From Azorinus chamasolen (Eukaryota; Mollusca; Bivalvia; Cardiida; Solecurtidae), in the NCBI GenBank assembly GCA_963576725.1, contig OY755252.1, positions 26,804,722 to 26,868,721 on the forward strand: a stretch of DNA of 64,000 nucleotides. The letters are read 5' to 3'. The notes beneath the pieces were generated by a model. The model was not told where the DNA came from. It did not search any database and worked only from the letters and a program-made list of their open reading frames with translations. How positions within the stretch are numbered: the first letter of the stretch is position 1; each line of letters starts with the position of its first letter. Below are positions 43,521-54,189 of this stretch, in pieces. A program made the position numbers and the translations under genes.

Positions 43521-44463
43521 GCTACCGGAACCCCATATATAAAAATACAGCTTATTATTATTAAACATTCGTTATGGGCAGACTATTAAACTAAGAATAA
43601 ACATGTAAAGGCTTAAAAAGATTACAGGTTTGATTGTTTACGTTTTGTTGAACGGATTACAGTTTTAAATACAGTTTTTTCTTATGTCCTGAATTATTTG
43701 CTTATTTATATTAGTCCTTTTCCAATAAGGCGGGGTGTTTCGTGATTTATTTGTCCATTTTAGTCCATGACCGCCTAATTACTAGATCTATAATTCTGCC
43801 TCTCAGTTGTTTACATAGTCTTCCTCCCACGTTTTACACATGTGAAAACCTGTGTACACTCGTTCGCGTGTCGATAACGTCATAACATAGCAACTCGTTC
43901 TTGTTTCTAGTCGTGGGCGGAGCTTTGTTGCACATGCGCACTTGAAGATTCGTCTTCGAAATTTAGAGTCGATTTTATAAAATTTATGAGAATTAGAGTC
44001 TGAAAAATATCAAGAATGCGGCTCGTTGATTGGATGGAAAAGTAGGGCAATCACTAACTATAGGTTAGTGCTTATAAACTGCTGTCTTCGAAAATAAGAC
44101 GGCCGATAACGCGAGCGAAGCGAAGCGTTTTAGGCCGTCTTATTTTCGAAGACTGCAGTTTATAAGCTCTAACCGATTTAGTGATTGCCCTACTTTTCAA
44201 CAGGCCGAGTTTATAAGCCCCACCCACTGAGCAATGACAAACTTATATATAGTCACGTGATTATGGTCCATCTAAACCCCCATTCTTTATGCAAAATACT
44301 CAGAAAACCCACCAATCAAACAAGCGTCGTCTTTGTTAATTTGCTCACGTATTTATGTTTTGAAAATCCTGCACAGTGAAACTGGTTTCACGCCTTTTTC
44401 TTGTAAACATTTCCTTATTTGGATTTGTCACGTAATCAAATATTCCCCATATGTGTGTAAAAC

Positions 44464-45756
44464 CAAAGGTGCCCGACGCATGCTTGGACTCACCCATCGA
44501 CACCCCCCCCCTCCCCCCCCCCCCCCCCAAAAAAAATTGATCGAAGTATGTTAAACTAACCTAAAACTATCTATTTACACCTTAAACTACTCTGAAAAAC
44601 AAGAAACACACGACCCGGAAAGAAATTTCCTGTCAGGTCTATATATGTATTGAAAGGTAGTACCTAACTACGACAGATCAGCGGCGGAAAATACAACAGT
44701 CATGTTTTTCAAAGTCTTACAGCAAAGCCAATTCAACACCGATTTCAATAATTTTGGTCTTGGTCCGTTCCAAATTCCATATGCTAAGCGGCACAATTAG
44801 TGCTTTCCTTAGATATTGCTCCGTCTTGTCGCTGCAAGACCGCGAATTTGAAAAAACGCTAGAGCGAAACGATGTGACTCCCGCCAGGATGCATAGACGT
44901 ATATAGGGGGATCTGTATTCGTTAACAAAAAACGCGAATTATGGTAAAACACCATCTAAAAACATTAAACTCGCCGCAATTAAAACGGTGCTTACTATTT
45001 CCAGTCTGCTACGAGGCGCCAGTTTTGTTTCCCCGACTTTCCTTTTGAACGGATGCGACCATTTTGCTGTGACCCGGCTCATAAACTATTCGATATGCAA
45101 ATTGACTACTACTTCCGGGCCACAGCGATTTGGCCACCTCCGTTCAAAACGAAAGTAGGAGAAAGAAAACTGGCGTCTCATAGCAGACTACAAATAGCCA
45201 GCACCGTTTAAACTGTGGTAGGTTGAATGTTTTTCGAATGTGTTTCAGCATAATTCGCGTTTTTGCTGAAAAGTTTAACGAATACAGATCCCCATATATA
45301 CTTCTATGCATCCTGGCGGGAGTCACATCGTTTCGCTCTAGCGTATTTTTAAATTCGCGGTCTTGCAGCGACAAGACGGGACAATCTTTAAGGAAAACAC
45401 TAACTGTGCCGCTTAGCATATGGAATTTGGAACGGATCAATACCAAAATGATTGAAATCGGTGTTGAATTGGCTTTGCTGTAAGACTTTGAAAAACATGA
45501 CTGTTGCATTTTCCGCCGCTGATCTGTCGTAGTTAGGTACCTTTCAATACATATATAGACCCGATAGGAAATTTTTTCCGGGTCGTGTTTTTCTTGTTTT
45601 TCGGAGTGGTTTAAGGTTCAAATAGATAGTTTTAGGCTAGTTTAACATTCTTCGATCACAAGTTTTTTTGTTTTTTTTTTGGTGTTTTTTTTTTTTTTTT
45701 TTTTTTTGGGGGGGGGGGGGGTCCATGGGTGAGTCCAAGCATGCGTCGGGCACTTT
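44464..45756. mobile_element. 1293-bp foldback element (MULE-like), arms 614 and 642 bp, loop 37 bp
   Basis: Almost the whole element is one inverted repeat: left arm 44464-45077, loop 45078-45114, right arm 45115-45756. The ends read CAAAGGTGCCCGACGCATGC and, reversed, AAAGTGCCCGACGCATGC, followed by C/G homopolymer tracts. TGTGTAAAAC flanks both sides (44454-44463 and 45757-45766), a 10-bp target duplication, and H1 shows the empty site (about 43257-43268). A TSD of 9-11 bp with long TIRs is usual for Mutator-like elements. The arms carry a shared frame with SLQDREFKNTLERNDVTPAR and no known domain. Confidence 0.85.
44503..44528. repeat. C-rich homopolymer tract, mirrored by G/T tract at 45661-45721
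   Basis: Runs of C just inside the left arm and T/G runs just inside the right arm. Length here is likely to be unreliable in sequencing. Confidence 0.9.
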
Positions 45757-46415
45757 TGTGTAAAACATGTTTTACGTAAATTTTCTGCAGTCCAAATAAT
45801 AATGGCTGACAACAATGTGTCTTTTGACCTGCTATCTGGCACCGAGCTAGCAGACTGATAACCCTTTACCTTAGAGTAAGTGACGTCTGTGGACCACTTT
45901 GCAAGCCGAGAAGACCCAGATCAGAAGCCCATATGCTGTCTGATCAGAGTCTACTCGGTTTACACATTTAAATATTCACTACTACCGAAACCCCATATAT
46001 TACAGCTTATTAATACTACATGTAAACATTCATTATGGGCAGATTTATTATTGAAATGATAATAAACAGGTGAAGGCTTAAATTTAAAAGATTACAGGTT
46101 TGATTGTTTATGTTTTGTTGAACGGATTACGGTTTCAAATACAGTGTTTTTTCTTATTTCCTGATTTATTTGCTTACATACATTAATTTAGTCCTTTTTC
46201 AACAATCCTGCTTCAATAGGTCGGATGTTTCTCGATTTATTTTGTTTTTTTAGTCCACGGTAGGCCAATTACTAGATCTATAATTCTGCATCTCAGTTGT
46301 TTTCATACAGTCTTCCTCTCCACGGTCTACACATGTGAACACTTGCACTTGTGTGTACACTCGTTCGCGTGTCGATAACGTTATAACATAGCAACTCGTT
46401 TTGTCTAGTAGTGGG

Positions 46416-47057
46416 CATGACGTTGTTATTTCTCACATGAATAGTCATCAGGTAAAGTCGGGTAAATTCATGCGGTTTAACTTTTGATGAAATACACCTT
46501 GTTTTTCTAGTCGTGTAGTTTAAGTGGTTCCCTGGGTTTTCCTTTCTGTAACTTCCATTCGACGGCCCAAGACAAGGTGACAGCGAAGCTCTGAAATGCA
46601 TTGTTATATTTGTAATTTGATGAGGTTTGAACCATAACAACATTATAACACATCGTCTATTCGAAATTTTAATCAGTATCTACACCTATGATTGGACAAC
46701 ATACGAAATGTAAACTGGTTGAAAAGCAGGTGCGTGCATTTCATAGAGCAAATGTATTGAATAAAACAGCCATATGTTTTCAAGATTTACAGTACATGTA
46801 TTTATTCTGTTAACGGTCATTGCTCCTATAAGAGCCGTCTGATCTGGGTCTACTCTGTTTGCAAATGGGTTAAAAGGCATTAATACCAACAAATATTTTG
46901 TTTGCTGTGCCCCCCCCCCCCCCCCCTCACAGTATGAAACATTGACGGGTTCCAGAATACAATCTAGGTGGGTTTCCTTACATAATATCGGGATATATCG
47001 GTTAACTAGTTAACACGGTGGCTAAATTGTGTCTACATTTTGTGTATCATACTATGG
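46416..47057. other. No gene; MITE arm and C tract
   Basis: CTCCTATAAGAGCCGTCTGA + TCTGGGTCTACTCTGTTTGC (46812-46862) is a family D arm. A run of about 18 C lies at 46909-46926. The open frame 46293-46643 (minus) is not recognised. Confidence 0.45.
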
Positions 47058-47783
47058 AAGGCCGGTGCACCATGCTAAATGCGAAATGCTAAGCCGAAAT
47101 GCTTCTTTTTCTATTTGGGTACCCCATTTGATAGCCTACTTTGTACTGTTTCATTGGAACCAAACATATCCTAAGTATTCGTCCTAAAATATTTTCGCCT
47201 TTAGTTTTATTAATATTGACCCAGATTAGATTTGTAGTTGTTCTTTGAATGAAAAAAGAACGCATATGTCTTATCTTTTGCGTAGTTAGATAATTACGAA
47301 TAAATATAGAACAGGGAAAGGGATAAGTCCTGTAAGAAAGATTACATACAGGTATTTCCTTGGCAATACAAATTTCCAGTACCTGGAATACTTTTGATTT
47401 ATTTTCTATGTGGAGTTGATATGTTTCAAAGCAATCTTTATTTGTCGTAGGTTCATGTTAGATTTAATATAATTGATTTGCACTACACAAGAGATAATAG
47501 TTATATTATATACGTTGTTTTTTCGTTCAAAGAACAAAAAACAACTTTATTTGGGCTCATTATTAATAAAATTAGAGTCGAAACTATTTGAAGACGAATG
47601 ATTAGGATTCGTCTGGTTCCCGTGATACATATCATACAGTACAAAATAGGGTACAAAAAGGAATACCAGAATAGGAAAAGAGGCCTTTCGAATTTAGCAT
47701 TTCCAAAAAATGACTATAAACACTGGAAAAGAAGCATTTCGCATTGAGCTTTTCGAAATTAGCATGGCGCATTGGCCTTCTTA
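47058..47783. mobile_element. TIR element J, about 726 bp
   Basis: Left GAAGGCCGGTGCACCATGCT + AAATGCGAAATGCT; right, reversed, GAAGGCCAATGCGCCATGCT + AATTTCG.. with AATGCGAAATGCTTCTTTT. No transposase. The right end adjoins the last seen exon of the transporter gene and supplies its downstream open frame. Confidence 0.8.
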
Positions 47784-47920
47784 TTCCCTCAACATTATGC
47801 GTCATGACGATCTCGTATAACATTACCGTAACGGTGCAGACTGCAGCAAACGCCGTAGTCAGCCACTCAAAACCAATGGTCGTGTAGAGAAATCCCCCGA
47901 GACTTGAACCACCGAATTCG
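47632..47920 (-). CDS. MFS transporter (SLC18B1-like), last seen exon
   Basis: The acceptor CCATTCACAG lies just above 47920. The first base (C) completes a Gly codon with GG of the exon at 50612-50686. It reads EFGGSSLGGFLYTTIGFEWL, then TTAFAAVCTVTVMLYEIVM, which fits TM11 (a G-rich SLGGFL segment) and TM12 of an MFS antiporter. After about THNVEGIRR the frame enters TIR element J and stays open for about 49 more codons to the stop at 47632, so the C-terminal tail would come from a transposon. A donor at CACCGTTACG|GTAATG is an alternative exon end. Confidence 0.7.
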
Positions 47921-48029
47921 CTGTGAATGGAAATTATTTCACAAACGCTGCAAAATGCCAACACTACTGCAAGCAGCTATAATTCTCTCCGATCACAAGT
48001 ATTTGTTTCGGTAGAATGGAAAGAGTTTT

Positions 48030-48234
48030 CTATGAAACCCCGCTAATGCGACCACTTAATAAACATCCACTGGTGTCGTTTAAAGCAGGTGGTTGCTTTA
48101 TGCAGGAAGAAAGTTATGCAGAAAGCTCCTATAGGAGCTTTCTGCATAACTTTAGTCCTGCATGAAGCTACCACCTGCCTTTGCCACCCAGAATTATGCC
48201 CCTTTTTGGTGGTCGCATTAGCGGGGTTTTACTG
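48030..48234. mobile_element. Family A MITE (CCCCGCTAATGCGACCAC variant)
   Basis: The right end GTGGTCGCATTAGCGGGGTT + TTACTG mirrors the left CCCCGCTAATGCGACCAC. The inner hairpin is ATGCAGAAAGCTCCTATAGG / AGCTTTCTGCATAACTTT. TA follows the right end. Confidence 0.85.
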
Positions 48235-48297
48235 TACACTTTTAAAAGTTGAAATGTTACAATGTGACGCAAAGCTAAAATACCTAATTATTCCTAC

Positions 48298-48520
48298 CAC
48301 CGCCAATGCACCACGACAAATAGTGCACTCCCAGATCAGACGCCGCATTTTAAGGCGGCGTCTGATCAGGACCTTCACTTTTTGTATCAAGCTTTGTTTC
48401 TATATATGTGCTTTATTACTTTGAAATTTGCATTTATTTATCTTATTCCTTATTTTACCGAATTATTTAACCACACTGGTTTGCAGACGACAATTAGAAA
48501 TTAGGCACCGAAAGGGTTAA
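48298..48520. mobile_element. TTAA MITE, family G
   Basis: CACCGCCAATGCACCACGAC, core CAGATCAGACGCCGCATTTT + AAGGCGGCGTCTGATC, right end GGCACCGAAAGGGTTAA. The left TTAA is lost. Confidence 0.7.
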
Positions 48521-48574
48521 AGGGTTTACTACTGAAAATGACACTCCCCAATTCTATGGTATTGTATTAAGACT

Positions 48575-49400
48575 ATTATAGAGTGTTTGAAATCGTTATA
48601 GCGTGTTTAACCTTTAGCTTACTGAGCAAATTATTTGTACATCACTTTTCACCAGCTACATTTACAACATAATCGCTATAACCATTCTGTCTACCAAAAT
48701 GCTATCAGGGCGTGTTACTCGGCGTCTCATATGGATCCAAACTGTTTGCAAAGGTAATCACTCACCCACCCACAGGAGGCTAAAGTTTAAGACTAAGATA
48801 GTGTGCTGGGGGGCATAATAGCGTGCTTTAAACCATTATATAATGGTGTTTATAGATTGTTATAGCATGTCAGAGACTTTTAGAGCGTGCTCGAAGTTGT
48901 TAAGTATTGTGTGAGACTAGTGTAACGTGTGTGAGACTATTATAATGTGTTTGAGATTGTTAAAACATGTTTGAGACTAATACAGCGAAAGTGATACTAT
49001 TATAGCATATTTGAGACTGTTAACCCTTTCCCTCATATGAGCGTGTTTTCACGCATTTGCAAATAGAGTAGACCCAGATCAGACGGCTGTAAGAGGAGCC
49101 GTCTGATCAGGGTATGCTTTGTTTGCTAATAAAATTTGATATATCTGTTTCTATACTTTCTAAAATATCTTCAATATTCCATCTTCCATACTTCTTTATA
49201 ACTATTTCGCTAATGAATATTCAGTAGGTATTGAAATTTGGTCTAAATAAAGAACAGGGAAAGGGTTAAGGCGTATTGAAGACTATTATATAGCGTGTGT
49301 GGGACATTTATAGAATGTTTTAGATTGGTAAAGCATGTTTGAGACTATATAAGTTGGTTTGAGACTATTATGTATTGTTTCAGACTACATTAGTTATGCA
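48575..49400. repeat. Degenerate 20-bp tandem repeat (GTTTGAGACTATTATAGCGT)
   Basis: Repeated words GTGTGAGACTATTATAATGT, GTTTGAGATTGTTAAAACAT, GTTTGAGACTAATACAGCG. The array is broken by a family C fragment (about 48700-48775) and a family D MITE (49020-49268). A stray unit is at about 50165. Confidence 0.75.
49020..49268. mobile_element. TTAA MITE, family D2, inside the 20-bp array
   Basis: TTAACCCTTTCCCTCATATG .. GATCAGACGGCTGTAAGAGG .. AACAGGGAAAGGGTTAA. Full length, TTAA at both ends. The minisatellite continues on both sides. Confidence 0.85.
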
Positions 49401-49530
49401 GTGCTTAGGTCCCTAATATGGAATATACACTGCCAGTAAATTTTCATATGGGACGTGGCGTAGCCGAATCCCATATGAATATTTGCTGGCAGTGTATATT
49501 CCATATTTGGGACACTAAGCACTGCATAAC
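49393..49530. repeat. 138-bp palindrome
   Basis: GTTATGCAGTGCTTAGGTCC + CTAATATGGAATATACACTG at the left is mirrored at the right. The middle is CATATGGGACGTGGCGTAGC. It has no family relative here apart from the 20-bp array it borders. Confidence 0.85.
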
Positions 49531-50400
49531 GAATTTATCTTACTGACTACCTTTAATTTCAAGCATTTACACGCATGATTATATCATAGGCCTACATGTA
49601 CATGTATGGTTTTGAGCGGGCGTATTTCCTTCTTAGAAACAACCACAAAATGCTAATAGATTAATGGCTGTCTGACACCATATTTAAACAGTACATCAAA
49701 TCTATAATCTTATACACGTATCATTTCGTATAAATTCCTGCCATAGATCTCTTGCAACCTTGATATGACAAACAAAATTGTCTTATAAATTACCGCCCTT
49801 TAATAGAACAAAAGAAAATAATCTTTACTCAAATGTTGTTTATAAATTTTATTTTTGGTTTATTATCATTATAAAACTAGCTAATATTATTATTTCAATG
49901 CAAATAAAGCATACATTATACGAGTATATATGCATTTTTAAAAACTATATTAGATAAACATAAATGATTATTATAAATTAGAGAAAAGCATCAGACTACC
50001 AAGCAAGGGAATTAACACTTGTAAAGACATGATAAGGATTTTAGTATCCTCATTAGGGATCTATGTGGTTTTCACGTGACCTCAATTGACCAATGGAATG
50101 ACTAGAATTTAGTAGGATATAAGATAAAGATTTTAGTAGGAGGTAAGATGAAGATTTGTTACATCGTGTTTGAGACTATTATAGTGTGTTTCTGATATAT
50201 ATTGAGCAGTTTGTATGACGATTACTTTGTATACATTTGCATTGGTATATAGGGTACGTAAGACCGTATATACGTGTGTAAATAATGTTTGTGGAATATT
50301 TTACTATAATAAGTAATATATAGGAACCGTTGCCTGGTCGTTGACGTACTTATACCTTTTTCATGGGTTTATTCGAGTGACAATTCCAAACTGTAATACT
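49531..50400. other. Intron, AT-rich, nothing recognised
   Basis: No exon, MITE core or RNA gene seen. It lies within the transporter gene intron between 47920 and 50612. Confidence 0.5.
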
Positions 50401-50403
50401 GTA

Positions 50404-50527
50404 ATATATCATAATATAAGCAAACAAAGCAGACCCTGATCAGACGGCTCCTATAAGAGCCATCTGATCTGGGTCTTCTCTGTTTGCAAAGGCGTAGCAA
50501 TGAGTACTTATGGAGTAAATGGTTAAA
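50404..50527. mobile_element. Family D MITE, core and right end
   Basis: AAGCAAACAAAGCAGACCCT, GACGGCTCCTATAAGAGCCA, TCTGTTTGCAAAGGCGTAGC and GGAGTAAATGGTTAA. The left arm was replaced or lost. Confidence 0.75.
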
Positions 50528-50611
50528 CCGTTCCCTGATTAAATATTGGCATTATGTTTTCAACCAATCTTTGACACTTTGATTCTCAAACATTTACATT
50601 CAATAGCCTAC

Positions 50612-50686
50612 CCAAAACTGTACATGCACACCCATATCCCGGACACCACTCCATAGGTATGCGTAGTTTCAGAATGACCAATATCA
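50612..50686 (-). CDS. MFS transporter (SLC18B1-like), exon (TM10 region)
   Basis: The 75-bp exon has acceptor CTCTATTTCAG and donor TTTTGG|GTAGGC. It enters with one base (completing the AG left by 54005-54100) and leaves with two (GG, completed by C at 47920). It reads DIGHSETTHTYGVVSGIWVC + MYSF. The TYG-VSG-W pattern is the helix before the Gly-rich TM11 in SLC18-type transporters. Both splice phases match the neighbouring exons, which is strong support at this small size. Confidence 0.75.
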
Positions 50687-50754
50687 CTGAAATAGAGCAA
50701 CATTTTGAAAATTTGGCGCCAAATACATTTCTTCTGCAATTGTCGTCTGCTTAA

Positions 50755-51015
50755 GTTTTGAGCCCCAGTAGCCATTTTTGGCTACTGATCGTTCCAATGA
50801 GGTACTCCTGCCTTCACCCTATGGTCAGCTTTGTTATTTAATAATATTATGCTGAATGTTTAAGGTTTTTCGTCTTGATCTGCGTCCCGTTGTGTTTTGT
50901 CTTGCGGCTGTGTCGTTTCTTGTTTGATAGTGTTTGGTGCGGTGTCTTTTCGTATGTGACTCTCCCTGTTTGACTGTTTTTTTCCCATATTTAGCGGGAA
51001 CATTTCTTCTATTTC
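50755..51015 (+). mobile_element. Penelope-associated 3' region, isolated
   Basis: GGCTACTGATCGTTCCAATG + AGGTACTCCTGCCTTCACCC + TATGGTCAGCTTTGTT and TTTTTCGTCTTGATCTGCGT match 15880-15990 closely. The GC-rich island is absent here, so this marks the module without that island. Confidence 0.6.
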
Positions 51016-51039
51016 TTCTCAAAACCGTATCCGTTGTAC

Positions 51040-51112
51040 CTTACAGTCCGGATTCTGATGAGACGCCGAATTACACGGCGTCTCATCTGGATCAAAACTG
51101 TTTATAAAAGGA
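51040..51112. mobile_element. Family C MITE core
   Basis: CCGGATTCTGATGAGACGCC + GAATTACACGGCGTCTCATC + TGGATCAAAACTGTTTATAA. Core hairpin only. Confidence 0.7.
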
Positions 51113-51593
51113 TTCGCGCTCTTGAACAAGCCCTGTGAGTCCCTTTCTGGTGAGTTCGGCAGTTAGACTATAAATGTTTTAACCTAAGTCAACCCGTCAA
51201 ATAAACAAGAGGGGAGCGAACCAATGCTCATTAGTCTATATTTTACAACGCGTATTAAATAGTCCTCTACCGGAAACGCCGAAGCGGACTATAGGTTTGC
51301 ACTCCTTCCGTCCGTCCGTCTATTCGCTGTCAGTCAGTTGTCAGTCAGTCACACGTCGGTTTTCCGGACTGTTTTCTAAACACTAGCAGATACTCAGATA
51401 GTGAAGTGGTATTTATGTAACTTTATTATAACTAGTTATAGATCAAATTTGATTTTTTTCACGGAATTACAGCTTTTGTACTTCGAAATCAGCCGGTAGG
51501 GTGTTATGACATTGCTTTAAATGCTCCCAAACTTGTTGAAATAAATTTTATTTACGAACAGCAAACATATTGACTGTCATATTATAAACAATA
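51113..51593. other. No gene seen
   Basis: Contains CCGTCCGTCCGTC and a TCAGTCAGTTGTCAGTCAGT short repeat (51310-51355) of a kind common in mollusc repeats. Otherwise unremarkable. Confidence 0.4.
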
Positions 51594-51843
51594 TTAACCC
51601 TTCGCTTGCTATTCACGTCAATATACCTACCTGTAAATAGTGAAGACCCTGACGAGACAGCTCCTGCAGGAGCTGTCTCATCAGGGTCTGCACTATTTAC
51701 AAGTTGATTGTGCAACCAGTGCACCCCACAGCAGTGATTTCACAGCGAAATACTTGTACACAGTGAAGATATATGTAATTATACAACAGGGGATGGGTTA
51801 AGAAGGAGAAATGTATTTTAAATTTCAGCAAGAGAAGGTTTAA
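51594..51843. mobile_element. TTAA MITE, family F
   Basis: TTAACCCTTCGCTTGCTATT .. GACGAGACAGCTCCTGCAGG + AGCTGTCTCATCAGGGTCTG .. AGAGAAGGTTTAA. Confidence 0.85.
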
Positions 51844-52122
51844 CCCAACCATTTTCTCATCCCGAACAATAATGTCTGCTCCAATCGTTTATTTGCTGAA
51901 CTTTTAACTGACTTCTAATTCGATGTCTTTTGAGAAACTGTTGCGAAACTGTTGACCGAATGTCAAACAGCTGGGACTATATAATGCGATACCGACTTTG
52001 TCAGCGTCTCATCTGGATCCAAGCTGTTTGAAAATGTCAAGACATTTACAAGTATATCTGCTTTATTTGTCCTCCCAAACCTTTACTATGACCACTCTTT
52101 AGAATCGTCCCGAAGGCGAATA

Positions 52123-52327
52123 CACTAAAACCCTTCTAATGCGACCAGCAAAAGGGGGCATACTTCAAAATGGCAAAGGCAGGTGGTAACTTAATATAGG
52201 ACAAAAGTTATGCAGAAAGCTCTAAGGAGCTTTCTGCATAACTTTCGTCCTGCATTAAGCAACCCTCTGCTTATGAAGACAGTCATGTTTGTTCATTAAG
52301 TGGTCGCATTAGGTAAGGGGGGTACTG
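52123..52327. mobile_element. Family A MITE
   Basis: CACTAAAACCCTTCTAATGC and right GGTCGCATTAGGTAAGGGGG + GTACTG. The inner hairpin ATGCAGAAAGCTCTAAGGAG / CTTTCTGCATAACTTTCGTC has a shortened core (CTCTAAGGAG). Confidence 0.8.
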
Positions 52328-53749
52328 TGCACGAATTTAGTTATTTAGTTTAGTTGCACCTTTATCTGTAGCTTTGACTCTTAACATTTAGCATTAGTTT
52401 AGTTCAAACATATTTGTATTTCAATGAAGATTGAAAGGGGTTGGGCCACAAGTTCTGCCAACAAACATATAGCAGTATTACATATCAATGAATTTCACAA
52501 AATGCGAGTAAATACATATTCTAATGCAACAGTTTTTGTAATACGCATTCTGATTGGTCCATTTTGCGTCATATAAATCCACGATATACTGTAAGAAACC
52601 GAATATACTGTCGGAAACCGAATCTCTACAAACTTTACTACGGACTATTCATACGCGCGTTCGTAGTAAAGGTATTACTAATGTAAATAATCATGGATAA
52701 TTTCGGCAATTTCAATCTGCTAATGGAGAATTCATTAGTAATCGATATTGAAGATGACAGTGCGTTGTTACACGAACTTTACCTTTTCTAACCCTTTGAC
52801 GACAATGGAAAGAGTACAGCTACAGCGTGGCCGTTACCAGCTGTTTTATGACAACATTGTTTCATGACGTCATGTTGAATCAAGACCAACAGAAAATATC
52901 AAAGGACTTAAAGTGTTGTTTGTTTGTATCGTCTAAATCTATGGTTACATTTGAATATGGATAACCGTTGCGTGTTTGAAGATTTACAGCAGTATATCGG
53001 TGGTTTATATGTCACGAAATATCCGCTGTTCATGCTCCGCTAACGCGTCGCATGTAAGATTAAATTTCCCGCATATCTTCAGATACGCAACGGTTATCTC
53101 CAAATTGTAATCATTTATTCGGCACTCGGTCAATATTTTTCAAAATGCTTGTATGAATTGTAAGCAGTCGAAAATAGATCCAAAATTTCGCAGAAATATA
53201 TTTTCACAGCGGGGTTGTGGATAACGTAAGCATATACAAAGTTCCTTTCAAATATTAAAGAGGAGGTCCCTACAATGATCGCATATTTTCAATAATATCA
53301 TAAAACTTGGTATTTGTTATGCTCTATCATTATTATGAAGGTTCCCAATTTGAACTTATATCAAAAAATGCCCATGTGATACAAATAAACCGATTTCATC
53401 AATAACTGATAATTTTTGTTCTACAACACAATATTATCGACCTTTTCCGTAAATTCTTCCGCGTTTTGCCGATGATCACCCGATCGCTCCATTGTTTACG
53501 TAAAAGCTTTCTCGGAAGTGGTCGGAGAATCGCGAATAGGGCGAACAGTTACGAAACTAAAACTCAACCCGAATAAAACTGAAACATCGGGGAGTAAAAC
53601 CGGGATCAGCGATATCACATGGATGTTTTGTCATTATAAACGGTAATTGGATGGGGCTTTTTGAGATATACTACTTTTCAGCATATAAACAAATGAGTTT
53701 TGTATATTTTAAGTGTTTATGAAACGCGTCAAATGTAGGGACACCCCCT
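52328..53749. other. Large intron region; one inverted repeat, no gene
   Basis: GGATAACCGTTGCGTGTTTG + AAGATTT (52958-52984) is mirrored by ATATCTTCAGATACGCAACG + GTTATCTCC (about 53075-53102), a possible small TIR element. No exon recognised in the remaining 1.2 kb. Confidence 0.45.
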
Positions 53750-53978
53750 TTAACTATGTTCCTATGCATCATTCATGTGAGGATTAATGCCATGCTGAAT
53801 ATATATATGAGGTGAATTTTTAATAATTAAACTTTTCCAGATTAAATTGTTCAGATCTACATTATATCAAAAACAATCATAGCAGACCGTGATAAGATGG
53901 CTCCTATAGGAACCGTCTGATCCGGCCCTTCTCTGTTTGCAAATGCGAGAAAAGGCGATGCTAATAGAGAAAGGGTTA
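53750..53978. mobile_element. TTAA MITE, family D
   Basis: TTAACTATGTTCCTATGCAT .. GATGGCTCCTATAGGAACCG .. ATAGAGAAAGGGTTAA. Confidence 0.75.
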
Positions 53979-54004
53979 AAACACAACAAAACGTATGTAC
54001 AAAC

Positions 54005-54100
54005 CTGAGTACTCTCATGTATATATTGTATGTGGGAATGGTGCACATAGCCACGGATAAACCAAGAAGTGCCAGTGAAACCGCCGTCAGCCAGACTGCT
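54005..54100 (-). CDS. MFS transporter (SLC18B1-like), exon (TM9 region)
   Basis: The 96-bp exon has acceptor TTACTGTTTCTCAG and donor GTACTCAG|GTTTGT. It enters with one base (A, giving Arg with the preceding AG) and leaves with two. It reads AVWLTAVSLALLGLSVAM, then CTIPTYNIYMRVL: one hydrophobic helix followed by the IPTY turn and polar loop usual after TM9 in this family. It begins only 27 bp from a family D MITE, which ends at 53978. Confidence 0.75.
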
Positions 54101-54189
54101 CTGAGAAACAGTAAAGCATCGTTAAGTCGAACACTTACATAAATATCATTATCGGTATTTCGGACAAGGGGAAGCTTATTGCAGGGTGA

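Larger units (their letters stand above)
42873..44058. mobile_element. Hairpin-tipped element, copy H1
   Basis: It opens with a long hairpin (42873-42984) and continues TTTAGTGATTGCCCTACTTT. It closes with the reverse of that, AAAGTAGGGCAATCACTAA, at about 44038-44055. The interior contains a worn D-like MITE (43395-43520). No protein is recognisable. The same 1.04-kb body follows immediately as H2, giving a tandem pair. Confidence 0.7.
44064..46415. mobile_element. Hairpin-tipped element, copy H2, split by a foldback element
   Basis: Same body as H1, from GGTTAGTGCTTATAAACTGC to GTCTAGTAGTGGGC. Its length without the 44464-45756 insertion is about 1.04 kb, equal to the corresponding part of H1. 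The hairpin is at 44064-44174. Beyond 46415 the H1 right end is not found. Confidence 0.7.

Noticed and set aside
45144..45509. A real gene of 121 codons in the foldback arm
   Set aside because: The frame lies entirely in one arm, is disrupted in the other arm and lacks any recognised domain.
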